The notes: generated by a model from the sequence alone, not told the origin. A stretch of DNA of 64,000 bases from Spodoptera frugiperda (GCF_023101765.2 NC_064219.1:9403774-9467773), one strand, 5' to 3'. Shown: positions 1 through 13,129, numbered from the stretch's first letter. Made by a program: numbers and translations.

Positions 1-36
1 GCGACGATTGCTTACTATCAGGTAATCCGTATGCTC
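1..36 (+). repeat. 3' end of a LINE-tail-like dispersed repeat, cut by window edge
   Basis: GCGACGATTGCTTACTATCAG followed by GTAATCCGTATGCTCG is the terminal block of a family also found at 5.3, 8.4, 18.6, 32.6 and 35.1 kb. In other copies it is followed by an A-rich end. Confidence 0.5.
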
Positions 37-865
37 GTAAAAATGATGTATAGAGAATATTTATTGAGATTAATTTATTGTGATTTACAGATTATTTGAT
101 TCAAAGAATGAATTTTATTGTCAGTAACCACTAACGGAGAATATAACAAATTAGCAGTGTTAGTAAGTAAATACTTACTTTTAGTATGTTATATTAAAAT
201 TGGAGAACAATGCTTTGTTAATAATAAACGTTGTCAAAAGAACTCATACAGACAATCATCTTTCCACTCAATTTTAACAATATCAAGGAAGGAACATTCA
301 AGACGCCAAGAATATAAGAGATATACATTTACAAGAAAATTACCTATTTAAAGTCATTACAATGCTAACGTTGCAATGCGATGCTCTAAAAACGACTATT
401 GGCGACAATAAAGTTACCAATTGCCCGTCGAATTTCTGGTCCACGTAATTACGAGTCGTAGGCAAAGATGCATGCATTTAAATCGGCTGCATTTTCCACT
501 GTGGGCCTTAAAAGCATATTACTCTGGTGTAGGGGTACGGACATGTTTTGTTTTTTAAGTAAATGAGTAAGATAGGGGAGGGTTGGTGATAGGGGAGATT
601 TTTATGATATTAAAATTTTATTTTGGTTAGCATTTTTTTTATTATTAAAGAGAGATTAGGAAAGCAAAGTGGCATTTCAGCAATTCTCTTTATAATAATA
701 GATATTTTGAAAGATGTTGTCTTTGAAGTTATCAAAGTACATTTTTGCATTGCTATTACACGTTGCTGTGAATTCGTTTGACTTCCAATCACTAATCATG
801 TTCATTGGTACACATAGCTGGTGGAAACAGACTGAGCTACGCTTATGTTTTTTTATTTGATATAA

Positions 866-1025
866 TAAATTCCTTCCCAGCCATCGATACATCGCATACT
901 CGAGCTGTGCATCTTCCTCGCACAGCTACTTTGCAGCGGCGCATCTTCCTCGCACAGCTACATAGCTTATTATCATAGTGGAAACAGTCATATAGTTTCA
1001 CCGCTAAGTTATTACATCTCCGTAA
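866..1025 (-). repeat. Repeat family with internal AGCTGTGCGAGGAAGATG units, minus strand
   Basis: Read on the minus strand it has AGCTATGTAGCTGTGCGAGG, then a second AGCTGTGCGAGGAAGATG unit 37 bp later, then ATGCGATGTATCGATGGC. The same order is seen at 21.0 kb. It is GC-richer than its surroundings. The class is unknown. Confidence 0.45.
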
Positions 1026-1419
1026 CATATCTACATAGCACGTCTTATGGAAAATCACCTTTACTATACGACACTTTATAACACAATAGTTACCTATATA
1101 ATATTAAATTTATTTTTTCCGGTCTAAAAATGTATCGAATACAATAACAGAATTATATGAGAATATTCAAACTTTGTATTCAATATACTTTTTTGTTAAG
1201 ATCTTAGAAACAGACAAACCATCAAAGCGTGAAGGTGAATTTTCCACAAAATAAAACCTCTTTGATAATACGTTCCTTTATTTTTCAAAATGTATTAAGA
1301 AACCACGCAGGTAATTCGAATTTGAGTAAGATAAATGTATTTCACAGAAATTTCTTATGTTTGCTACATATTAACGTGAATTGGTAGCGTCAGCAGTTTA
1401 TACCCAATTTCCATTTTCT

Positions 1420-1580
1420 ATAATTTTATTATAACTTTCGTGAGACATACTAAATTATTTATTATGTTATCGGCTTACTCACGTAACTCTTTGACGAGGA
1501 ACTCGACTAGTTGCAAGCCATGCTAGAGGCTCATATTCATGAACAGCATTCTGAAGCACACGATGCGACGACTGTTGCAC
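1420..1580 (+). repeat. Fold-back MITE, left part only
   Basis: It shares TATAACTTTCGTGAGACATAC and TATGTTATCGGCTTACTCAC with the 10.8-kb copy, and continues GAGGAACTCGACTAGTTGC and ATATTCATGAACAGCATTCT. The inverted right arm is missing. Confidence 0.5.
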
Positions 1581-4571
1581 TACTACTGATTCTTCTTCTA
1601 TTTGTTTTTTCGAAATTATTATTCGTTTGTAATGAATCATCTTCCTATATAATGTGGGTGTGCTAATAAGTAAAAAGATATCTAAATATTTTACCTTAGT
1701 TACAAAGTCACAGTGAAAATCACACTCAGTATTTACTATCACTCGATCATAGTAAGCATTTAATCACAAACAATTTTAAACTCAATGTACTCCTGTATGA
1801 TATTCAAGGCCATCATATAGGCTTGAATATTGAATAGCATACCATAAGACCTCTGATTTCCATACCATACAATTTCCGCCACGGTTTAATTTTTCATGGT
1901 TACTACAGCAAAAAGAATCGGTTTCAATTCCCAGATCGAACAAAATATTTTAAAGTTGTGTTGATTTTATGTGAAAATTTTCAGTAAAACATAATTATGA
2001 AGTTTGGAAATACCTGAAGCAATAAGTTCTCTCTGTGTTGTTACATGGCTTGCGAAACTGGCAAAAATTGGATATTACATTCACAGTATACTCCGTTGGG
2101 GAATAAGTGGCGTGGTATTTATGTGTGTACAAAAGTAAAACTTTTTCTGGCCACTCTACTCTAGGGATGCAGCAGTCAAAACCGCGTGTGGGTAAATACA
2201 AAACTCAAATATTTATGGAACTTACGCGTAAACCCGTATTTGTAAGGAAAAAAGGGAAATTTGGATAGCAGCTATGTGTCAGAATACTCAGAACATGGAA
2301 TATTTGTATATGCGCGGCCTCGAAGTTTTTATGTGAAAGTCCATTCTTCTGAATAAAATGTTTGAGAAAACTGACAGTGAAGTAAATAACGTAGGAGCTA
2401 CATGTCATGCCAATAAGTATTATTGGCACGTGTAGCAATAAGTATTATTCGTATGACATGCCAATAAGTGCCTTTTAGCCATTTTCATGAGAAATTAAAA
2501 TATAGCAACTTACATCATATTATCTTATGTAGCTTGTACAGAGGCTAGCCATATGAAAATATTTACAAACTACAAATACAATTCATTAAAATATAAACAA
2601 AATACTAATAATTTTGGCGGTTTCAAGTAATTTTTATGTAGATTACCATGTTGTTTAAGTATTGGCAAAAGCAACTGTTCTTGTCATTTCAGTTCTTCTA
2701 AAATTCCTCTGTTACAACACACAGTCTGAAATCTTATCTGGTATATGACAATACTACGATTTAATAGACCTCTATAACAAAATATATCTAATAGTTTAAA
2801 TTTAACTGTCGTGCAACTAAACATTGCGGTTAGATTTGAAACCACAAACTATTGTACGGTTAACCATAATGTTATTCGTAATACGGTCCAGGGAAATGAG
2901 GTTTTTCTTACAATTCTATACATAATAGTATCACACTTGTTTTTTTTACGAAAGGAATTAGGAAGGTTAAAAAATAACGTCAGGGAACAAAGTTGGAAAT
3001 ACTTTTAAACCCTGTTTATTTACTTCGACCAAGTATATTACAAACTGGTAAATTACACATATTGCAAAATAATTATAATCATAGAAAAAAGAAATCGCAA
3101 CTATCACCAAAATACTTTTGCTCTAACATTTATATCAGGCGCTCGTATTTCTTACAAACACTCGCTACGAACATTAATGTCTTAATTTGGTATAAATAAC
3201 ATTAAACAACAATAAACAGTATAGCCAATTATTTAATATGGATTAACAGACCTCGGTACATTACAGGATGACCCATTAGGCTGTTGCGGTGTGCGAAATT
3301 GGTGTACATTTGGCTGCCGCAATGTTGCAGCTAAATCGGCCAAATACTTAATTTCGTTATGGTTACGGCAACAGTAATTGTTCGGCTGTTCCTAACGCTT
3401 AATTTCGGCATTTGAATTTTTTAACACTGCGGATATTTTGGAGTGTAATTATGGACAAAGGTTTGCATATTTATAAGTAATTGTATGAATTTCATACTCT
3501 GTGCTAGTAATGAAATGGCAAGTTTTAGTTGTAATTGTGTTAGTATTTTGTTTTGTAGTAATAAGAGCCAACGACTTCATTTTCAACCTATTTTCATTAT
3601 TTAGGTATGGTTTTTAACTAGAATATTTAGTTATTTATTAATTGATCATATCTTTATAAAATAATTTCTTTTGTCAAATGATTTATACTTAGTTGATTCT
3701 CAAACCGTCAACTTGCTATGAAATATTTAACAGGCGTTCTTCTTGTCGAGCGAGATTGTTAGATCAATATACTTTTTTATTTTATACATTTTTCCATTAC
3801 ATAAATGTAGAGAATAAAAGGTATTATCAATTGTATGTCTTGTGGGGCTTATAACTTGAGTTCGTTACAATCCATTCAGAGGCAAAATACGTAAAATATA
3901 AGAAAAAAGTAAGCAATAATACTCGTAGGCTGACTTGTATTGTATCGTACCATTGCGGGATATTGAATTATTTATGTTCCCTACATTTTGTGAAGAAGTA
4001 AATAATATAAATTATTGTACCAGAGACGGATTACGAAATAAAGCTATTTGTGAATTAAAAATCTTTTTGTTAATACTAATACAATGCTATGAAACATTAT
4101 CTGACCTAAAAAGAAGTGCCGACGCATTCTGTATAAGACGAGAATATTTGAGTCCAAAATAATAGTGATTCCCGGCAATTAAAGTTGTTTTAATTAAATT
4201 ACTTTCTATACTTCTGAACCGAACCGTCTGTTTTGATACTTTTTTTATTATTTGTATAGCCGGGGTTTTAATTATTCCATTAATTTTTTCCTCGTCAAAT
4301 GTCGTATTATAAAATTATCGCAATAGGGAACATTGATTAGATTGATATTTTTAGAGAATGTGAGCTAGTACTAAAATAACTGCTACCTAAAATAGCAATA
4401 AATAAATACGACCCTGTTTGATACTTACTGATTTGAGAGAGGAAGAAAAAATCTCTGAGATTGATGTTGTCTCGATAAAAGAATGAATATAAACATAAGT
4501 AGATAGCTAAGCTCTGTGTTTATTTGCTATGTAACATTTCTGGTATATTTTAAAGTAATACTACCGAAGGG
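1581..4571. other. AT-rich intergenic DNA, no gene seen
   Basis: I see only short chance frames. A small inverted repeat, TGCCAATA ... TATTGGCA, with a nearby second CAATAAGTATTATT unit, lies at about 2408-2465. Confidence 0.4.
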
Positions 4572-4610
4572 CTTCGTACTAGTTTGCTTTACATAGAACG
4601 AGATCGAATT
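4572..4610 (+). repeat. Hairpin MITE terminal fragment
   Basis: Only one end is present: CTTCGTACTAGTTTGCTTTA followed by GAACGAGATCGAA. It matches the 27.8-kb family. Confidence 0.35.
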
Positions 4611-5309
4611 GAAACCGCTATATTTCTTAGTAACGATTTTGTTCTGAAAACAATTGCTAAAGACTGAGTTAAGTTACCATCAAATGACTTGGCAGCGTTT
4701 GGCTTTGGAAATAAAATAGTCAACAACATTAGTGTCTGCATCACATTATGTAAGATTTAAACCTAATTTAATTAAGAAAACTTCTAATTACCCCTTTGGC
4801 AAACAAAACGTTGGTGTTATCCAGTGCTCTGCAGTGTCTCATTACTTTAAATTATTCAAATCTGTTAAAAACATCTCCGAAGGAAAAAGCAAGACACTCT
4901 CAGACACATAGATAAAATCTTTCCTCCGTCTTAATTTCTTGCTAGAAAACTAAGTAAGTTTTAAACTAATAAACAAAATTAAAGAAAATTTTCGCTACAG
5001 AAGGATAACATTTCATCCCGACTTGACCCCACGAATCTTGAAAGCATAAGATGCTTGCAAAGACATAAAACGCAGACGTTACAAAAACCATTTCTAAATA
5101 AAACAGTTGCAAGTCTAGCCGTAATGAAGGACTAATTAAAACTTAGCTGGATATTATTCTATGTAATTTGTTGGAAGCTGAGAAAAACTACTCGTTGTCT
5201 TGCTTTTTAAGTTCAGGTCCTGAATTTGTCTTTTTAGTTGTGAGTTGAGATTATTTATGGTACGTATGGTAAAGTGTAGTTTAGAAGTATGGTAAGGTGT
5301 ACTTAAGTG

Positions 5310-5562
5310 TGGGCTTGCTTCGTCACGAATGGGACGGTTCGACTGGAATGATACCACGGCTAAACAGAAAACCGTCGTGAATCAACGCTTGCCTCGTATT
5401 TCGTTATATGTGTGAGGTTACCGGAGGCTCAATTATCCCCCTTGCTAGTCTTCCCAATCCCCGATTCCCCAATAATCCTTAATTTTCTAACCCCCAGAAG
5501 GCCGGCAATGCACTTGCAATACCTCTTGTGTTTTGGCAACGCACTTGTAACGCCTCTTGTGA
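5310..5562 (+). repeat. LINE-tail-like dispersed repeat, rearranged copy
   Basis: It contains CACGAATGGGACGGTTCGAC, GTGAGGTTACCGGAGGCTC and AAGGCCGGCAATGCACTTGC. Near 5505-5562 the block GGCAA(C/T)GCACTTG...CCTCTTGTG occurs twice in tandem. The closing ATTGCTTACCATCAG block is missing. This family is a moth-wide repeat; its exact class is not certain from this window. Confidence 0.5.
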
Positions 5563-6569
5563 ATAGGAAAAAGAGTAATCTGACATTACCATTGGAAAAC
5601 CTAGTATTTTCATAAAAAACAATAAATTCAAAGAAACCGGGGAAAACAATTTCCATGTAAAAGCGATATCTAAGGTCTTTCGGAATAATTAAACAGATGT
5701 TCCTCCTAATAACACTTGCTGTTCATTTTGTACCTTCATAAAATTCTGGACACGCGCTCTCATAACGACGCTGTGTTGCCACAAGTCTTGGGCGAATGGA
5801 AAGTCTTGCTTTTTCTACTTAAAATACTCTAAGCGATCTGTTTCTTGAGTTTTATGAGATAGGCATTCATTCTGGATTTAGGTTAATACCATTTTAACGT
5901 TAAATTATACATATTTTTATAATGCATAGCAAGAGAAGAATCGAGGATTTAGTTTTTAAATATATTTTAAAGTGTCCGTGCAAAACAAATCGCACTTGTA
6001 TTCGCAATTTGCATGTGACTTTACTCAATTTATGACCCTGTTCCAATACTGATTATTTCATTCATTTCATTAACCAAATATTAGTTGCGTTTTTGCTTTA
6101 TACGAAAATCGAACACATTTTCGCGTACTTAGTACTAATGATATTAGCAACTACTTGAACAACGAGTCACATCAAAGCTAAGCTAATATATTACAATCTA
6201 TATTTAATGACCCGCTAAATCACCTCCCTTAAACCACACTCAAAAAACTTCGCATCCGGAATCCAGCAATTTGCACCTTCATATCATTAGTGATTTGGAC
6301 ACTAATCGCCATCTGATGGCCATTGGCCGGTGGCCATCGATCCTCGTTATTTATTCATGCCAAATCAGGAGCCTAATGATGTTTGGAGATGCCAGGATTT
6401 GTGTAGGCGTAGCTAGATGGTGATTGGGTGATATTTATTGGTGATCGTTTTATGTGGTTGCGGGTGGTTTACTGATTTAGATGTTCATGGTATACACAGT
6501 ATATGTAGTGTACTTACCTAATGTGTTTGGTGATGTAATATTTCATCTGTTACTTTCCAAATCTGCACC

Positions 6570-6680
6570 CTTAGTACGAATTTACTTAACGTTTAAAGTA
6601 AACTAAACGAAGCCGCGATCGGCGCTCTGATTGATTGGTTTTCATAAGCTAGTCAAACGTAAAGCCAACTCATACTAAAG
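6570..6680 (+). repeat. Hairpin MITE, shorter relative of the 27.8-kb copy
   Basis: It begins CCTTAGTACGAATTTACTTA and ends with the inverted counterpart ACGTAAAGCCAACTCATACTA, with GGCGCTCTGATTGATTGG inside. Confidence 0.45.
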
Positions 6681-7237
6681 ACACTGCACTTGCAGTTATA
6701 CTATAAACCAAGTACTCTATAAAAAATATATAAGTATTATAGTATATACATATAAGTATTATATTCAGTTGTCATAAGTAAATTGACATATTTTTAAAAC
6801 ACTATCTCTTTTAAATTAGAGTATTTAAAAACCCTATAGCAACTTTTTATAAATCTCGTCGGACGGCGATCACACTTGCAGTGATTCTACTAATGATAAA
6901 TTAACTCTATATTTGAGCAAAAACTCAATTCAAGCAACAGGTTGGGAGGATCGGAACAAAACTAAGTGCTAATTGAAATAGAAAAACAAGAGAAGGTGTC
7001 GAAAGATCGAAGCCACGAGCACTAGGTTTTAAATTCTAGAATTTTCCAATTTTATTTTTATTCGTTGGTTTCTATTTATAAATAGTTACGTTTTTCAGAT
7101 TTGATTTCTATTAAATTGACTATGTTGAACTACGATATTTCTCCAGTAGGTATTTTAAATGATATGATATGTTATGACACGAAATTAAATGAATTGAAAT
7201 TATTATTTTGACAGATAACCTAAAGCACACTTTTACA

Positions 7238-7315
7238 CATCAAAATCAAAGTCAAAGTCAAAATTATTTATTTCACATAGACCAGGAAGGCATTTTGAAC
7301 GTCAAAGCACATATA
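7238..7315 (-). repeat. LINE/SINE-end remnant with TTTGACTTTGA tail
   Basis: The sequence AAAATCAAAGTCAAAGTC is followed by TATTTATTTCACATAGACC and CATTTTGAACGTCAAAG. On the minus strand this ends in repeated TTTGACT units, a common moth retroelement terminus. Similar short tails are near 9496-9535 and 40689-40725. Confidence 0.35.
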
Positions 7316-7704
7316 TTAATATTAATAACGTCTGTCTATCGATCATTGTAATAATTATATTTAAGCATTACTATTTATCCTGTATTTGCCCAGTTCAGTC
7401 ACAAATTGGACTAAAATGTAGTTAAAATAAGAAAAGCTCAACCAATAAAACCAGATGATTATGGTCATTCGTGCATAAAATTTTATTTCTTGAAAGAAAA
7501 TTAAGTTAAATTAACTATTTTATCGATGTCAATGATACTTAAATTAAAACACATCCTTTAAAGGATACTATTGTTACTTAATTGACTTTGAACTCTATTT
7601 ACTAGTAATAGAGAATTAAATTTTACAGCAAATTAGACTAGACATTGATTGGGACGTTTCCATTTATTTAATCACTACGCGCAAATGGTGGCCCAAACCT
7701 TTTT

Positions 7705-7885
7705 CCTTAATCTAGGTAGGTAGGTGCGTTCACAAACATACAATTTCACATAGATACACATGACACCCAGACACGAAGCAACAATTTGTAGATCACACAA
7801 AGAGTTACTCCGTACGGGAATCGTACCTGCTACCTTTGCAAGGAGTCAGTTGCCCAGCCTTCGTGTGAACTATGCAGTCAAACTA
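7705..7885 (-). repeat. Second tRNA-derived SINE family, minus strand
   Basis: The segment contains a box B-like block on the minus strand (from GGGAATCGTACCTGCTACC) and the following GTTGCCCAGCC stretch. Both resemble a widespread moth SINE distinct from the 40.1-kb family. The 5'-most bases are degraded. Confidence 0.4.
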
Positions 7886-8344
7886 TCTTCAATATTATAA
7901 AATAAATGTTTCACTTGATTTATAGCAACGAAATAAAATAATAATAAGATAAAAAGACTGTAGCCTTTTTATAAAACCAAAAATTGTCCTGAGACGTCCC
8001 CAAAATTCAACAGTGGTACAACTTACAAATTCACAATGTCAGGTTCATTACCCAGTCAAAGTTGCCCTAGGGAGCTAAACAGTCAAAATATAAACAAAAT
8101 CCACTCATTAATGGCTCCTAAGAAAACAAAATAAGTAATTGTTATTCGAACGCAAATCTCTTAAAAGCCCCTGACTTAAATACTTATTATTGATAAACAT
8201 TTTAAGATTGAACAAATAAACAAAAGTATCGTTTTGATTCGGGATCGAATTGTTTGTTGTTAATGGTAATGTTTGTGATTTTTAGACTAATGGGGCGATG
8301 GGTGGGGATAAATAAATTTAAATGAGTGTGTTTAGGTACGGTAC

Positions 8345-8672
8345 AATATTTATTTAAGCAGACGGATCACCTGATGCTAAGCAATCGCCGCCACCCATGG
8401 ATACACGAAATACCAGCGGCGTTTGAAGTGCTTTGCCAGCTTTTTGGGGGTTAGGAATTAAAGGGTTGTTGGGGAATCGGGAATTAGGAAGATAAGGAAG
8501 GGGTTTATTTGGGTCTCCGGTAACCTCACACAAACATAACGCAAGCGTTGTTTCACGTCGGTTGTCCGTGATCCGTGGTGGTATCACTCCGGTCGAGTCA
8601 GCCCATTCGTGCCGAAACATGGCTCTCCCACACTTGAATAATGTACACCACTTCCCCACTGTCCCACACTTT
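8345..8672 (-). repeat. LINE-tail-like dispersed repeat, near full length, minus strand
   Basis: The minus strand reads from AGTGTGGGACAGTGGG through GAATGGGCTGACTCGACCG and GAGGTTACCGGAG to GGCGGCGATTGCTTAGCATC. The open frame of about 100 codons across it (8354-8659) is a shadow of the repeat, not a gene. This is the only copy in the window on the minus strand. Confidence 0.55.
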
Positions 8673-10189
8673 AATTTGAAATGTTTTAGAAGAATATTTA
8701 TTTTGTTATTGTATTAAATTGTACGCTTCTGTGGTGCAAAGGGTTTATATAGTAGTAAAAACATTGATGATCATCAAGAGCATGATTCATAACATTTAAA
8801 TTAGAGAGTGCACCTACTTGTCCACACTTAAATCAAAATAAATTCAGCCAAATCTAAATACATCACAATATAACAAATAAACAGCAAGAAAATATCTCAG
8901 ATAGCATAATTCCACGTCAAGCTGTTTGCAATGTAGTGAAAATTAAAGTTACCCCGTGTATCTCAAGTTCTTAATAAAACATGATAACCAATCAAAAACT
9001 GAGAAAGTTTAAATCGCTTCGAACTTCAGGTGCACGCCTAACTATTTTAATGTCTACATAGTGCTTTTATAATAGTGTTGTAACAAGTTTTCTAGCGAAT
9101 ATTCGGGAACATTCTAGAACATTTGCATGCTATTGAATGCAATTTCTATGGTGGATAGTGTGGGTTAAGTTTAATATCTGAACCTGGTTCGAGTCATGGT
9201 TTATCATCACTAGTCTGTGACGGTCTACTGCTGGACTATATTGGACATAGCAATTTGGAACTTACCTACATTCATTCATACATATAGTTACTTATGCTTT
9301 TCTCCCATTTGGGTAAGTAAAGGCAATGGAACGCAAAATAACACGATTCTGAATGAACGAATGGAGTTTCTTGCTCGCTCTTCTCCATTCAAAGCTACAC
9401 TTTGCAACGAGCATCTTGTTTCACTGACGGACAGACTGATAGACTATTATTTATTTCTTTATTTGTTGACATTGCAGAAGTAACTATTATCGGTTAATTA
9501 GAATAAATAAAGAGTAAGTAGACTTTGACTTTTAGTGGTAGGTAAGTAACCTTTTTCGTTTCATCTTCATTTACCAATCTCTTCATGCGTGCTAAGTATT
9601 TTTACTTTCAGAACGTATTTTGCCAAACGAACAAAGAACCTATCAATAACCTATAAATACCATTACACCATTCTACTATTATTTAACCCTAATATATTGA
9701 TACTATCTCTAAACACCCCTCACATCCCTAATCTAGTGCCTAAGTGTACATACGGGTTGTAGTCAAAACTATGAATATTATCTTCTGAAAGTTTACCCAG
9801 CAGTTTGATGGAACTTATACGAATTAGTTAGATACGAAATTTTCGAACATACCCATATCCACTTTAGAGGCACTTACTTAAAGTTTTGACGTGGAAAATT
9901 TGTGCAATACGTAACCTGTAGGATCTTTGAGAATTTTATTACTACGCCTTGTCCTTATCTATTATAGTGAAGACTGAGTTTGTGTTAAATGTGGCTCGTG
10001 ACTTTGTAAGTCAAGTGGTCACATTGTGAATCCCAAGCTTAAGATTTCAAATTCGTAACTGATGGTTAATTACAATCTGAGTCAAAGTCAATCAAATCAA
10101 TGTGAGAAAATTAATTCTGCATTTTGTAAGAATTTATTTGTGCTATGTAGTAGTGTAGACTATGCCTGGGATATGAATTTTCACATCAC
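8673..10189. other. AT-rich intergenic DNA, no gene seen
   Basis: It contains a decayed LINE-end phrase near 9220-9250 (CTACTGCTGGACTATATTGG) and a TTTGACTTT tail near 9520. Nothing else is recognised. Confidence 0.4.
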
Positions 10190-10285
10190 ATCAACAGCCT
10201 ATAAGTCGCCACTGCTGACCAAATGCCTTTTCTCGCACGGAGAAGGTTTGAGCATTAATCACCACGTTTATACATTTGCCGTTGG
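10190..10285 (-). repeat. RTE-type 3' tail repeat, partial, minus strand
   Basis: The reverse complement shows the GTGGTGATTAATGCTCAAACC block and GAGAAAAGGCATTTGGTCAGC of the 38.3-kb repeat. Only the 3' half is kept. Confidence 0.45.
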
Positions 10286-10769
10286 TATGTTTCGAGCCTG
10301 CACCCTCATGCATGAGCCTCCGGGCCACTATAACATCCCTTAAACCTAGAACTTACTGTTCAGCTAATAGACTATCCTGGCAGCCTAGTAACTAACAACT
10401 AATATAGTTATCAAACGTTATATGCATAATAGTACATTGTTTTAGCTTTGACGTCATGTGACTAGGTTAATTAAGTGCTGTGCGACACGTACTGCTCCGT
10501 ATTATGTAAATTTGTATTATATACGTTAATGTATTATATTGTGTATTGTATATACAATACATAATACTATTGTTTCTAATTTAGATTGCTGCCATTCTCT
10601 GGTTTCAGGGTGGATATTGATGTCATGCTTTAATTTTGTAGTTTATATCATGGATATACGTATAGACGTTTTTGTGACTGAGGTGGTATAAATAGAAACT
10701 TATGCTGAATGATGGATACATAGCCGAATTAATGTCACTAACATCAGAGATTGTGGTTTTGGGAAATTA

Positions 10770-10985
10770 TGTTCTATTATAACTTTCGTGAGACATACTA
10801 AATTAATTATTATGTTATCGGCTTACTTACGTAACTGTTTGACAACAGCATTTCGCGACACACGACGCGGCGATTGTCGCAGAATGCTGTTCATGAATAT
10901 GAGCCTCTAGCGTGGCTTGAAACTAGTCGAGTTCCTCATCAAACAGTTATGTGAGTAAGTCGATAACATAATAGATAAATGTTAT
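10770..10985 (+). mobile_element. Fold-back MITE, most complete copy
   Basis: The left part contains TTATTATGTTATCGGCTTAC and TACGTAACTGTTTGA; the right part repeats these inverted (TCAAACAGTTATGTGAGTAAG, then TCGATAACATAATA). The arms pair over about 35 bp. Between them are AGCATTTCGCGACACACGAC and its inverted partner CGCAGAATGCTGTTCATG. RNA or single-stranded DNA from it would fold into a long hairpin. A partial copy is at 1420-1580. Confidence 0.55.
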
Positions 10986-12235
10986 GTTTGCAAGCAAATA
11001 AAAACTTAATTTCACTATTATAGTGACTATTACAGTCAAATTACGTTTTTATTTGCTTCTAAATCTTGCTGAATCATGAATCTACAAAGGCAGGTATCAA
11101 ATGCTCACGTTCTATAAAGATAATATGAAAAATTTTGTAAATAACTACTACTTTTTCAACAAAGATAGAAATTTTCAAATTGCTATATACATCAATATCC
11201 TAATTGCCCTACAAAGTTCGCTTAAACTTTATAGCAGTTTGTGTATAATAATAAAACGACGTATATTAATGATAATAGCTTTTGAAATAAAGTCTTTATG
11301 TCCCTAACTTATGATATAAAGTTAATTGCAACAAAAAATGTGATATCTTCACAGATAAATGATAATGGTGATAGGTTCTAATGAGGGACATCGGGTGTAC
11401 GTTGGTATAAGTTTTGTTCTAGAAGAGACATTGTTTCGTTGTGGTAGAGTTTATATTCCCTTGTTAATTAATTTTCCATTTAATATCTTTCAAAATTTTG
11501 TGTTTTCTGGTGCTACTATGAGAATTATGTTTTAAAAATTATATACAGCATGACACTTTATTTTAAGTCTTTAAATCAAAAGCCCCATCCCAGAGTTAAA
11601 TTGTCTGTTAGTCCCAACAATTTTAGAAACGTCTCGTGTCTCTGAAATGAAATTCAATAAAAAAAGGATAGTTAGACTCAAAGGTTTAGAAGATAACAAT
11701 CGTAATGATAAAACACGCTATCTACAAAATCTCTAAAACCCAAAAACCTTCCTCCCACTAAAAACATTCAAGGAAAAAGAAAAAAAAAAGAGTAAGAAAA
11801 AACAAAGAAAAAATTCGGCAATTTTTCCGCAAACACGCTACCGACCAACTGTTGTAGATGAATCTCCAAATAATATAAAGCCACTTCCATTGAACAGTTC
11901 GAATTTATTCTCGATGTAATGTGCTGAATAAAGAAATCTAGGGAAATAATAATTTTCGGGGAGCCATCGTGAGCAGGCATTCCCCTCACGTAATTTAGAC
12001 AATGAAGATTTTTCCCGTAACAATGGAAAATTCAGCCGTTTCCCCCATTTGCCTTTATTTCGACGAACGTTTAGATTAGGACGTTTAGTTCAGTTAATTT
12101 GATGACGGAGATAAGTATTTGTTTTCTAAGGATTAAGGTATTTAAGATGTTAGTGATAGGGTGTTTTGTTCCTTGTGTTGTTATTTTTAATTCTGATTCA
12201 AAAATTTCTATAGTTCAATACTTTTATCAAGTTAA

Positions 12236-12374
12236 CTAAAAATCACGGTTTACTCACGTAATTATTGGAAAAAAGCTCCTACTAGTTTTGAATCACAGAG
12301 AGACTCTTCATCATGAGTTGCGTGCGCAGACGGCGTGACAGTAGCTGGGCGTCAGTAAGTTGGGTGATTTTTAG
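12236..12374 (+). mobile_element. 139-bp MITE flanked by TTAA
   Basis: The termini match as an inverted repeat, CTAAAAATCAC and GTGATTTTTAG, and each is flanked by TTAA (12232-12235 and 12375-12378). The interior carries CGGTTTACTCACGTAA, CTACTAGTTTTGAATCAC and CTTCATCATGAG, blocks shared with copies at 17.2 kb and, more distantly, 1.4, 10.8 and 13.1 kb. TTAA duplication is typical of piggyBac, but the termini are not typical piggyBac ends. The strand is arbitrary. Confidence 0.5.
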
Positions 12375-12449
12375 TTAATTTTATTAATTGAATTAGTCAA
12401 TTATATAGACAATATTTTACTTTGTACTTTAGACAATATTACGTGTCAT

Positions 12450-12495
12450 AATGTGCACCTCTGCCCACCCCTTCGGGGAAAAAAGGTGTAACGTT
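12450..12495 (+). repeat. 3' end of a SINE copy
   Basis: It matches the SINE 3' terminus: ATAATGTGCACCTCTGCC followed by CCCCTTCGGGG and a short A-run with AAGGTGTAACG. The upstream parts are missing. Confidence 0.45.
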
Positions 12496-13129
12496 GCGTA
12501 ATTTTACTTTATAACTCTGTACCATTTTTCTTATAACTTCAACACCTAATTTGCTTTTTCTACGAATTTCTATTAAATCTTCGACTTCATAAAGTCTCTC
12601 AATTCTCCTAACAAAATAGAAGTTTGGATCTAATTCTCAGCATGTTCAAGCTGTATTCTGAAAACAGGGGCCACGTCAAAACAAGGTTGTTAACATCTCT
12701 AGCCGGCGCCCGCGACACGCGTCCTGATGTCAGTACGGACAAATTGTAACAGCTGCGCCGTCGACCGAAATACGTTGCATAGGGTAGGGCGTGCAGCAAT
12801 ATTGTTTAATCGAAAAAACTGTCGATAATTTTATTCTTGTGGTTATTGATATGAAAGTGTTCTGTTTTATTCGTTCTGACGCGTTTTGGTGGTAGTTTAG
12901 GTAGGATCTTGTAGCTCATAGTGGCTTGTGGTGTTTCATATCAAATAATTAGCGAGAATAAAGATTAAGTACCTACAATATATTAAGCAAATTCAAAAAA
13001 CTAACTTTAGGATCTCATAACGAGCAACGAGCGCAAGTTTAACAATTTTATAATTTGTATCAAAAATCGAAGATAGGAACAGGATGCAATGTATCTTTTT
13101 TGGTGGTGGTGTAAGATGCCAATGACATT

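Noticed and set aside
8354..8659. A 101-codon minus-strand frame
   Set aside because: It lies wholly within a dispersed repeat present several times in the window and has no protein similarity.
10543..10560. Perfect 18-bp palindrome GTATTGTATATACAATAC
   Set aside because: Low-complexity AT-rich sequence where such symmetry is expected by chance.
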